Shown piece by piece: positions 9,136 through 15,613 of a stretch of 24,416 bases of DNA. Source of the stretch: Verrucomicrobiales bacterium (lineage in GTDB: Bacteria; Verrucomicrobiota; Verrucomicrobiia; Verrucomicrobiales; Akkermansiaceae); assembly GCA_002729295.1 (NCBI GenBank), contig PBTU01000104.1, positions 1 through 24,416 on the forward strand, in the 5' to 3' direction. The position numbers and the translations under genes are program-made. The notes beneath the pieces were generated by a model. The model had not been told where the DNA came from, searched no databases, and saw only the letters and a program-made list of their open reading frames with translations. The stretch's first letter is position 1. Every line of letters begins with the position of its first letter.

Positions 9136-9381
9136 CTCTTTTCCTATGAAACAACCTTTCGTTGTTGACCCGTGAATATAAACAGACTTTTTGATTTTGG
9201 GCTACTGATCAGAATTCATGATCTTGATTAGCCAAAAGCGCCGTTAAAATCGTTGCCCCTTTAATGCCCGTTTCCCTTGCATTTAGTTGCATCTGGAGGG
9301 CCCTAAGTGGGAATTCCACCCTCCAAGCACCCGAAGACAAAAAAACCTGTGAATTTCTGAGGCCTTCATTGGGAAAAGAAA

Positions 9382-9463
9382 TACCGGCGATGGGAATCGA
9401 ACCCATACTTCCTAGGAAACGCGATTTTGAATCGCGCGCGTCTACCAATTCCGCCACGCCGGC
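9382..9463 (-). tRNA. tRNA-Leu (anticodon CAA)
   Basis: The minus strand folds as an 82-base class II tRNA. The acceptor is GCCGGCG paired with CGCCGGU (first pair G1-U72) and discriminator A. The anticodon stem is CGCGA/TCGCG with loop TTCAAAA, giving CAA, which reads UUG. The variable arm is TTCC-TA-GGAA, as expected for Leu, and the T arm is ATGGG-TTCGATT-CCCAT. The 3' CCA is not encoded (TTT follows the discriminator). Protein-like frames across it are artefacts. Confidence 0.95.
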
Positions 9464-9484
9464 TGCTTTTCTCAAAGCGGGCGG

Positions 9485-9513
9485 AGTCTTTCTGCTCGAA
9501 ACCATTCTGTCAA
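9485..9513 (-). promoter_or_regulatory. Sigma-70-type promoter of tRNA-Leu
   Basis: On the minus strand a perfect -35 TTGACA (9508-9513) is followed after 17 bases by AAGACT (9485-9490, three of six matches to TATAAT). A start near 9478 would lie about 15 bases before the mature tRNA end. Confidence 0.55.
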
Positions 9514-9569
9514 GCTACTGAATGACGAAGCGACTCGACAAATTCACTTTCCTGACAAACCTTGCCGCC

Positions 9570-10304
9570 ATGAACATTACCGTCACCGGCCGATCGGGCC
9601 GTATGGGCCAATCTGTAATTGCCGCCATTGAGGCCGAAGCCGGCGCCTCAGTCCATTCCACCCATGATTCCGGAGAGGATCTCTCTGCTGCTCTCGCCGG
9701 ATCCGAAGCAGTTATCGACTTCACCCTTCCCCTCCTCACCGACGAATTGGTCGAGAAGGCCCTCGCCTCACAGACCCCTCTCATCATCGGTACCACCGGG
9801 CACTCCGACGAACAACACGCTGCGATTCAGGAAGCTTCCAAAACCATCCCCATCGTCCACGCCTCCAATTTTTCCACCGGCGTGAATCTCCTCTTTCACC
9901 TCACCCGAAAAGCCGCAGCCATTCTCGGCAACGAAACCTTTGATATCGAAGTCACGGAAATGCACCACCGCCACAAAGTTGATGCCCCTTCCGGCACGGC
10001 CCGCACTCTTCTGGAAATCCTTAACGAAGAGACGCAGACCTCCTACGAAGAAGACATCGCGCACGGACGCGTCGGCCTCATCGGTGCCCGTCCTTCGAAA
10101 GAAATCGGAATGCATACTCTCCGCGGCGGAGACGTGGTCGGCGATCACACCGTGATGTTCGCCGCCGATGGCGAACGATTTGAACTCACCCACAAAGCTT
10201 CATCCCGCATGACATTCGCCTCCGGCGCGGTGAGAGCAGCCCTTTGGCTTCGCAATCAAAAGCCCGGTCTCTACGACATGCAGGACGTTCTTGGCTTGAA
10301 ATAA
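9570..10304 (+). CDS. dapB: 4-hydroxy-tetrahydrodipicolinate reductase
   Basis: DapB reduces the product of DapA with NAD(P)H in the diaminopimelate/lysine pathway, supplying peptidoglycan and lysine. The 244-residue protein starts with the dinucleotide-binding loop GRSGRMG (7-13), has IGTTGHS at 73-79 and the family signature EMHHRHKVDAPSGTA at 130-144. His132, His133 and Lys136 correspond to the catalytic His and Lys residues of the E. coli enzyme. It is slightly shorter than the 273-residue E. coli protein. The frame is open from ATG 9522, but the Rossmann strand MNITVTG begins at ATG 9570, so I choose that start. It is the first gene of a seven-gene run and ends seven bases before folK. 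The spacer to the divergent tRNA-Leu is about 105 bases. Confidence 0.95.
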   Translation: MNITVTGRSGRMGQSVIAAIEAEAGASVHSTHDSGEDLSAALAGSEAVIDFTLPLLTDELVEKALASQTPLIIGTTGHSDEQHAAIQEASKTIPIVHASNFSTGVNLLFHLTRKAAAILGNETFDIEVTEMHHRHKVDAPSGTARTLLEILNEETQTSYEEDIAHGRVGLIGARPSKEIGMHTLRGGDVVGDHTVMFAADGERFELTHKASSRMTFASGAVRAALWLRNQKPGLYDMQDVLGLK

Positions 10305-10311
10305 AACAATC

Positions 10312-10821
10312 ATGGCAATTCGCACCGGCATTTCACTGGGAAGCAATCTCGGCAACCGCCTCGCCAATTTGCGAGACGCAAGGGATATGCTTTTAGGACT
10401 CAACCCCACCGAAACCAGCTTCAAGCAATCCTCGATTTACCAAACCGACCCCGTCGGCTGTCCGTCTAATTCTCCGGATTTTTACAATGCCGTCATTGAG
10501 ATTGACTACATCGGAACTCCTCACGATCTCCTCTCCTCGGTTCAGGGAATCGAATGGCATCTCGGTCGTATTCCTACCGCCGAGCGAAACGCCCCGCGTA
10601 AGATCGATCTCGATATCCTCTACTTTGGCGACACTATCATGGACGAAGACGTACTCACCCTTCCCCACCCCCGGCTAACGGACCGACGTTTTGTCCTTAA
10701 ACCCCTCGCCGACATTTCTCCCCAGCTCATTCTCCCCGGAGATCTCTCCACGGTAGGCGAACACCTCCGGAAACTTGACACGGACGAACCCGAGCCTTCC
10801 TTGATCCAATCAATGTGGTAA
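10312..10821 (+). CDS. folK: 2-amino-4-hydroxy-6-hydroxymethyldihydropteridine diphosphokinase
   Basis: FolK transfers pyrophosphate from ATP to 6-hydroxymethyl-7,8-dihydropterin, the step before dihydropteroate synthase in folate synthesis. The 169-residue protein, a normal length, opens with ISLGSNLGNRLANL, carries the Tyr/Asp-Pro segment SSIYQTDPVG, NAVIEIDY and the signature RNAPRKIDLDILYFGD, whose two acidic residues (DLD) bind Mg2+. It ends with LPHPRLTDRRFVLKPLADI, as usual for the family. It starts seven bases after dapB and is followed by panB after 14 bases if the ATG start of panB is used. Folate synthesis next to PanB and ThyA, two consumers of methylene-THF, fits a common regulatory unit. 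Confidence 0.95.
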   Translation: MAIRTGISLGSNLGNRLANLRDARDMLLGLNPTETSFKQSSIYQTDPVGCPSNSPDFYNAVIEIDYIGTPHDLLSSVQGIEWHLGRIPTAERNAPRKIDLDILYFGDTIMDEDVLTLPHPRLTDRRFVLKPLADISPQLILPGDLSTVGEHLRKLDTDEPEPSLIQSMW

Positions 10822-10835
10822 GCCCACTTGCAACC

Positions 10836-11603
10836 ATGACCGGCACTGGAAAAGCGGAGCGCCTCTGGGCAAAAAAGGGAATCGCCCCGATTTCCTCGCT
10901 GACAGCATACGATTACCCCACCGCCCGCCTTCTCGATGAAGCAGGCGTCGATATTCTCCTCGTCGGTGATTCCCTCGGCATGGTTGTGCTCGGATACCCC
11001 GACACGACCCACGTCACTCTCGACCAGATCATCCACCACACCGCCGCCGTCGCCCGTGGCACCAAAAACGCCCTCATCGTTTCCGATTTCCCTATCAACA
11101 CCTATCGCACCGTCGAGGAAGCCCGTTCTAATGCTGCTAAACTCGTGGAAGCCGGAGCCCACTCCGTCAAACTAGAGGGCGGCCTGCGCCAAGCCGACAA
11201 AGTGAAAGCCATCGTCGACGACGGGATTCCCGTCATGGGCCATCTCGGCATGCTCCCCCAGCGGGTCAAGGAGGAGGGCGGCTATAAGAAGAAGGGAAAA
11301 TCCGATCTCGAAATCGAAGCTCTGCTCGAGGGCGCTCTGGCGCTTCAGGAAGCGGGTTGCTTTAGCATCGTCCTCGAAAGCGTCATCCCGAACGCTTCTC
11401 GCCAGCTCACCGACCAACTCAACATCCCCACGATCGGGATTGGCTGTGGCGAGGGAAACTGCGATGGAGAAATTGCCGTCATCACCGACGTCACCGGGGC
11501 CTACCCGTGGTTCGTTCCTCCTTTTGCAACCCAGCGAGCAGATCTTGCCGGACAAACCACCGAAGCGGTGAAAGCCTACCTCGCCGCCATGAAAAATCGA
11601 TGA
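10836..11603 (+). CDS. panB: 3-methyl-2-oxobutanoate hydroxymethyltransferase
   Basis: PanB transfers a hydroxymethyl group from 5,10-methylene-THF to 2-oxoisovalerate, the first committed step to pantothenate and CoA. The 255-residue TIM-barrel protein has the family motifs SSLTAYDYPTARLLDEAG, VGDSLGMVVLGY with the metal-binding Asp, and VSDFP with the second Asp; VKLEGG carries the expected Glu, and VLESVIPNASRQLTD the catalytic Glu region. An upstream GTG at 10815 would overlap folK by seven bases; ATG 10836 gives the usual N-terminus. The stop codon overlaps the next gene's start in ATGA (11600-11603), so those two are probably translationally coupled. No panC is visible. Confidence 0.95.
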   Translation: MTGTGKAERLWAKKGIAPISSLTAYDYPTARLLDEAGVDILLVGDSLGMVVLGYPDTTHVTLDQIIHHTAAVARGTKNALIVSDFPINTYRTVEEARSNAAKLVEAGAHSVKLEGGLRQADKVKAIVDDGIPVMGHLGMLPQRVKEEGGYKKKGKSDLEIEALLEGALALQEAGCFSIVLESVIPNASRQLTDQLNIPTIGIGCGEGNCDGEIAVITDVTGAYPWFVPPFATQRADLAGQTTEAVKAYLAAMKNR

Positions 11604-12004
11604 TCTCGGCCGAGAAAAAAGCCGCGCTGCAGGAGCGCATGGCTAAGCTCGAGATCCATGAGGACGACTTGCTCGAGAAATTCATCCGCGGCACCGGCAG
11701 CGGCGGACAGAAAATAAACAAGACCAGCTCCTGCGTTTATCTCCAGCATCTTCCGACCAGACTGGAGGTCAAATGCCAGCGTGACCGCTCGCGAGAAATG
11801 AACCGCTATCTCGCCCGAGTCGATATCTGCCAGCAACTCGAAAACATCCAACTCGGCCGTCGCTCCGAACGCCAGCAGGCCCGCGAAAAAATCCGGCGGC
11901 GGAAACGCCGCCAGGGGGCCCGGGCCCGCGCTCGCAACGTCGAAAAGAAGCGCCAACACGGACGTAAGAAAGAAAATCGTCGTCGACCGACAAGAAACGA
12001 CTAA
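11600..12004 (+). CDS. Short peptide chain release factor-like protein with GGQ domain
   Basis: A 134-residue protein with only the RF-1 catalytic domain. GTGSGGQKINKTSS (31-44) contains the GGQ tripeptide at 35-37, which triggers peptidyl-tRNA hydrolysis in release factors. There is no codon-recognition domain. The C-terminal 45 residues are extremely basic (RRRKRRQGARARARNVEKKR). This is the layout of ArfB/YaeJ and of mitochondrial MTRFR (C12orf65)-type rescue factors, which free stalled ribosomes by placing the basic tail in the mRNA channel. The ATG overlaps the panB stop by four bases, so I use that start rather than the upstream frame inside panB. Ribosome rescue is inferred from family; it could also act on large-subunit peptidyl-tRNA. 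Why it sits among folate genes is unclear. Confidence 0.85.
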   Translation: MISAEKKAALQERMAKLEIHEDDLLEKFIRGTGSGGQKINKTSSCVYLQHLPTRLEVKCQRDRSREMNRYLARVDICQQLENIQLGRRSERQQAREKIRRRKRRQGARARARNVEKKRQHGRKKENRRRPTRND

Positions 12005-12044
12005 TCCGCTAGCCAGCGAGTCGCGTTTGCGCTTCATTCCAACC

Positions 12045-12854
12045 ATGCAAACTTACCTCGACCTTCTCACCGACGTTCTCGAGAATGGCGAAGAGCGTGG
12101 AGACCGAACCGGCACCGGTACTCTCAGTGTTTTTGGTCGTCAGGCGCGCTATGACCTCCGCAAAGGCTTCCCCTGCCTGACCACCAAGAAGTTGCATCTC
12201 CGCTCGATTATTCACGAGCTCCTCTGGTTTCTCAAAGGCGAGACCAACATCGGCTACCTTAAGGAGAACAAAGTCCGCATTTGGGACGAATGGGCCGACG
12301 AAAACGGCGACCTCGGCCCCGTCTACGGCCAACAATGGCGTTCGTGGGCCAAGGATAATGGCGAAACCGTCGATCAAATCGCGCAGCTCATCGACGGCCT
12401 GAAAAACAGCCCCACTTCCCGCCGCCACCTCGTCTCAGCTTGGAACGTCGGTAAGGTTGATGAAATGGCCCTGCCCCCCTGCCACCTCCTTTTTCAATTC
12501 TACGTTCACGATCCCGATTCCGAGCGCCCCGGCCTGAGCTGCCAGCTTTACCAACGCAGCGCCGACCTTTTCCTCGGTGTTCCTTTTAACATCGCCTCTT
12601 ACGCCCTGCTCACTCTCATGATCGCACAAGTCTGTGGTTATGAGGCGCGAGATTTCGTCCACACCTTCGGCGACCTCCACCTGTATTCAAACCACCTCGA
12701 TCAGGCCCGCGAGCAACTTGTCCGATCCCCAAATTCTCTCCCCACCATGAAGATCAATCCAGAAATCACGGGGATTGATGACTTTACGTTTGATGACTTC
12801 GAACTCGTGGATTACGAGGCCCACCCCCATATCAAAGCTGCCGTCGCTGTATGA
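12045..12854 (+). CDS. thyA: Thymidylate synthase
   Basis: ThyA methylates dUMP to dTMP with 5,10-methylene-THF, leaving dihydrofolate. The 269-residue protein has DRTGTGTLSVFGRQARYDL (dUMP phosphate-binding Arg in RTGTGT), the HELLWFLKGETNIGYL motif, WADENGDLGPVYGQQWRSW, SRRHLVSAWNV and the active site LPPCHLLFQFYV with nucleophile Cys146, the same number as in E. coli. It ends with the usual hydrophobic IKAAVAV tail. The frame opens at TTG 12027, but ATG 12045 gives the normal start MQTYLDLL. It follows the GGQ gene by 40 bases and its stop overlaps the folA start in ATGA (12851-12854). Dihydrofolate made here is recycled by the next gene product. Confidence 0.97.
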   Translation: MQTYLDLLTDVLENGEERGDRTGTGTLSVFGRQARYDLRKGFPCLTTKKLHLRSIIHELLWFLKGETNIGYLKENKVRIWDEWADENGDLGPVYGQQWRSWAKDNGETVDQIAQLIDGLKNSPTSRRHLVSAWNVGKVDEMALPPCHLLFQFYVHDPDSERPGLSCQLYQRSADLFLGVPFNIASYALLTLMIAQVCGYEARDFVHTFGDLHLYSNHLDQAREQLVRSPNSLPTMKINPEITGIDDFTFDDFELVDYEAHPHIKAAVAV

Positions 12855-13312
12855 AATTATCTGCCATTGTTGCCATGACTTCCGATCGCGTGATCGGGGC
12901 CAACGGAGACCTCCCCTGGCATCTCCCTGACGACTTGAAATTCTTCAAAAAACAAACCTTGGGACATCCCATCGTCATGGGTCGCAAGACATACGAATCC
13001 ATCGGGCGCCCTCTTCCTAAACGTCAGAATATCATCCTGACTCACAACCCCGCTTACCATGCCGACGGCGCAGAAACGATCCACCACCCGAAGGAGCTCC
13101 GGGAGCTCCAATTAATCGACCGCCAAGTCTTCATCATCGGAGGAGCCGAAATCTACAAGTTCTTCATGCCCATCCTCGACGACATTTACGTCACCCACAT
13201 CAACGAGGAATATCCCGGCGATACTTACTTTCCGGAATACGAAGACCACTTCCCAAAATCAGAACTGATCTGGGAGCAGGAAAACTTCACTATTCGACGT
13301 CACCACAAATAA
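12851..13312 (+). CDS. folA: Dihydrofolate reductase
   Basis: DHFR reduces dihydrofolate to tetrahydrofolate with NADPH. The 153-residue protein is typical of the chromosomal enzyme. IVAMTSDRVIGANGDLPWHLPDDLKFF, given here only by its parts, holds the Met20-type loop (IGANGDLPW) and the acidic Asp28 of LPDDL, equivalent to E. coli Asp27. MGRKTYESIGRPLPKRQNI is the NADPH phosphate-binding segment, and FIIGGAEIY the glycine-pair motif. Its ATG overlaps the thyA stop, so ThyA and DHFR are probably made together, which balances dihydrofolate production and recycling. The DUF3127 gene follows after 15 bases. Confidence 0.97.
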   Translation: MKLSAIVAMTSDRVIGANGDLPWHLPDDLKFFKKQTLGHPIVMGRKTYESIGRPLPKRQNIILTHNPAYHADGAETIHHPKELRELQLIDRQVFIIGGAEIYKFFMPILDDIYVTHINEEYPGDTYFPEYEDHFPKSELIWEQENFTIRRHHK

Positions 13313-13327
13313 CCAACGAAACACACC

Positions 13328-13711
13328 ATGGCTAATTCATTCGAACTCACCGGAACGCTCAAAGTTCTCGAAGACCTCCAAACCTTCGCCAGCGGATTCA
13401 CCAAGCGTGAATTCGTCATCGAAATCCCCGACGGCAAATACCCTCAGATGGTCAAATTTGAGGTTGTCCGCGATAAGATCAACCAGCTTGACCAAGTCAG
13501 CATCGGCGACGAACTCAAGGTCACCTTCGACGTCCGTGGCAACGAATACAAGGGGCGCTACTACGTCAACCTCAACGCCTGGAAAATCGAAGGCGGCAGC
13601 GGAGCTGGTGGTGGTGGAAATGGCGGCAGCCAGGAAGATCCTCCTCCGGGAGCCTTTGACAACTCCTTCGACAACGAAGCAGAGCCCACCGACGACGACA
13701 TTCCATTTTAG
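13328..13711 (+). CDS. DUF3127 family protein with SSB-like acidic C-terminal tail
   Basis: A 127-residue protein. Residues about 4-90 fit the DUF3127 domain, a small beta-rich fold that I judge OB-like: FELTGTLKVLEDLQTF, then KREFVIEIPDGKYPQMVKFEV, then VSIGDELKVTFDVRGNEY and YYVNLNAWKIE. After this comes a flexible Gly/Ser-rich linker (GGSGAGGGGNGGSQ), an acidic segment and the terminal residues DDDIPF, almost identical to the DDDIPF tip with which E. coli SSB recruits partner proteins. The function of the family is not established; single-stranded DNA binding is an inference from the layout. It is the last gene of the dapB-folA run. A palindrome, TTAGGAGTCCTAA, covers its stop codon. There is no clear Shine-Dalgarno sequence. 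Confidence 0.85.
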   Translation: MANSFELTGTLKVLEDLQTFASGFTKREFVIEIPDGKYPQMVKFEVVRDKINQLDQVSIGDELKVTFDVRGNEYKGRYYVNLNAWKIEGGSGAGGGGNGGSQEDPPPGAFDNSFDNEAEPTDDDIPF

Positions 13712-13890
13712 GAGTCCTAACAATTTTGAAAACCGCGCCAGGTCAGATGTTAGCGCGGGGTGGAGGGTAACGAAGCCCCGGATATCTTTTGGACCAGTTC
13801 CTCCAAAAAAAGTCCTTCTCAGCTCCTAACAGCCTCTCTAATGTCCCCCATCTGCGATTAGCAGAGACCACAAGCAGCTCAAATTCAGGT

Positions 13891-15495
13891 ATGTTCCTCA
13901 CCGTAATCTCATTCATCTTCTTTACCGCTTTCGCTGGTTTCCTCACTTGGCGAATTACCCGCAAGGACGAGAAATCCACTTCCGATGGATTTTTCCTCGG
14001 AGGCCGAAGCCTCACTTATCCGATCATTGCAGGCTCCCTCCTACTCACGAACCTTTCGACCGAACAAATGGTCGGCCTTAATGGAGCCGCTTTCAAACAC
14101 GGTCTCAGCGTAATGGCCTGGGAAGTAAACGCCGTTGTGGCCTTGGTCCTCATGGCTATTTATTTCCTACCGAAGTTCCTACAAACCGGAATCACCACTG
14201 TCCCCCAATTTTTGGAATTACGCTACAACAAGCAGACCCAATCCATTGCCAATACAATCTTCCTGTTTGCTTATGCGCTTATTCTGATTCCACTTATTCT
14301 CTACACAGGTGCCAAAGGTCTCATCAACATGATGGATTTAGCGACCCTTACTGGAATCGAAAACAGCACGACCCTCCTTCAATTAACCTGTATACTCATC
14401 GGGATTCTTGGGTTGCTTTACTCGCGATTCGGAGGGCTCCGCTCACTTGCTGTCCTGGATACCATTAATGGAATCGGGCTACTCATCGGAGGAATTATGA
14501 TCGCTTGGTTTGCGCTCAATGCAATGGGTGGAGGAGAAGGAATCGGAGCTGGGTGGACAGCTCTCAATGAAAACCATCCCGAACACATGGATTCGACCGG
14601 AGCCGAGGGAGTTGATGTCTCCGTTCCATTTTCAACTCTCTTCACAGGAGTAGCACTTTTGAATCTCTTCTACTGGTGCACCAATCAACAAATCATTCAG
14701 CGAACTTTTGGAGCAAGCAGCCTTGCTGAGGGGCAAAAAGGTGTTCTTCTCACCGGTGGGCTCAAATTGCTCGGACCGCTCTATCTTGTCCTTCCTGGCC
14801 TCGTTGCTTATCACCTCTATTCTGCCGAAGGGATCAAGCCCGATGACGCCTACGGCACCTTGGTTGCACGTCTCTTACCGCCATACCTTACCGGATTCTT
14901 TTCAGCGGTCATGGTTGGAGCAATTCTCAGCTCGTTCAATGCCGCTCTCAATTCCACCTCGGCTCTCTTCAGCATCGGACTTTACAAGCACAAAATTAAT
15001 CCCGAGGGAACCGAAGAGCAAACTGTGAAAGCGGCTAAGCGCTTCGTGGTTGTTATCGCCATCGCAGCGATGATTGGCGCGCCTATTCTCGCTTCTCAAG
15101 AGACCATATTTACCTATTTGCAAGATATGAATGCGATCTATTTCATTCCCATCTTCTCTGTCGTCCTCGTTGGACTCCTTAATCGAAACGTTCCAGCCAA
15201 GGCCGCTTCAACCGCCATGATCGCTGGCATCATTCTCATTTCTCTGGGAGCATTTGTTGCGCCAATAAAGCAGGGAATTAAGGATCTTGGCATCCACAAC
15301 TTCCACTACATGGGAATCGTTTTTGCCTCACTCGTTACCTACCTACTCGTCATGGCCAAAGTCTCTCCACGCTCCGAGCCATGGAAAATTGAAACGCGGA
15401 ACACCATTGATATGACGCCATGGAAAGGTGTCAGGTGGGCAAGTGCCGCCTCCGTGATTTTAGTATTCGCCTTCTATGCCGCGTTCGCTAAATAG
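13891..15495 (+). CDS. Sodium:solute symporter (SSS family, SGLT-like)
   Basis: A 534-residue membrane protein with about 14 helices and the LeuT-type fold of the SSS family. Key parts are DGFFLGGRSLTYP (32-44), the unwound first core helix LLTNLSTEQMVGLNGAAF (51-68), which resembles the NISAEQFIG motif of the Vibrio galactose symporter, YSRFGGLRSLAVLDTINGIGL, the WCTNQQIIQRTFGASS segment and SSFNAALNSTSALFS near the Na2 site. The following gene is galactokinase, so galactose or a related sugar is the likely substrate. The frame opens at TTG 13789, but the first helix starts at ATG 13891. Its codon use is visibly less C-rich than in neighbouring genes, which may point to separate acquisition. 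A T-run terminator follows the stop. Confidence 0.92.
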   Translation: MFLTVISFIFFTAFAGFLTWRITRKDEKSTSDGFFLGGRSLTYPIIAGSLLLTNLSTEQMVGLNGAAFKHGLSVMAWEVNAVVALVLMAIYFLPKFLQTGITTVPQFLELRYNKQTQSIANTIFLFAYALILIPLILYTGAKGLINMMDLATLTGIENSTTLLQLTCILIGILGLLYSRFGGLRSLAVLDTINGIGLLIGGIMIAWFALNAMGGGEGIGAGWTALNENHPEHMDSTGAEGVDVSVPFSTLFTGVALLNLFYWCTNQQIIQRTFGASSLAEGQKGVLLTGGLKLLGPLYLVLPGLVAYHLYSAEGIKPDDAYGTLVARLLPPYLTGFFSAVMVGAILSSFNAALNSTSALFSIGLYKHKINPEGTEEQTVKAAKRFVVVIAIAAMIGAPILASQETIFTYLQDMNAIYFIPIFSVVLVGLLNRNVPAKAASTAMIAGIILISLGAFVAPIKQGIKDLGIHNFHYMGIVFASLVTYLLVMAKVSPRSEPWKIETRNTIDMTPWKGVRWASAASVILVFAFYAAFAK

Positions 15496-15527
15496 CGCTG
15501 ACAAATTTGCTCAACCCCAGCCGCCCT

Positions 15528-15560
15528 GCCGTGATTCTTCACGCGCGGGGCTTTTTTTTT
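15528..15560 (+). terminator. Intrinsic terminator after the symporter
   Basis: An imperfect hairpin with AGCC/GGCT at its base and CGTGA-TTCT-TCACG at its tip is followed by nine T (15552-15560). It separates the symporter from galK. Confidence 0.7.
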
Positions 15561-15568
15561 GCGCGGCC

Positions 15569-15597
15569 TTGCCCCCTTTTCTCCAAATCGCTATAAA
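15569..15597 (+). promoter_or_regulatory. Probable galK promoter
   Basis: TTGCCC (15569-15574) and TATAAA (15592-15597) are separated by exactly 17 bases and lie between the symporter terminator and galK. Transcription would start near 15604, leaving only about ten bases before the ATG at 15614. Confidence 0.6.
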
Positions 15598-15613
15598 TAC
15601 CAGTGCTCCAGTT

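Larger units (their letters stand above)
8684..9381. other. Gene-free interval of about 700 bases with several hairpins
   Basis: No credible protein gene is visible between the sulfatase stop and tRNA-Leu. The interval holds a perfect 8-base inverted repeat at 8719-8739 (arms TGCCGGAG/CTCCGGCA, loop CCTAA, no T-run), three terminator-like hairpins oriented to the minus strand (listed separately), and an AT-rich stretch from about 9000 to 9200 in which TTTTTGATT occurs three times (9036, 9070 and 9188). Small untranslated RNAs on the minus strand are possible but not shown. Confidence 0.6.

Noticed and set aside
9209..9521. Small open frames on both strands across tRNA-Leu.
   Set aside because: Peptides such as AGVAELVDARDSKS and MGIEPILPRKRDFES are well-known false translations of tRNA genes.
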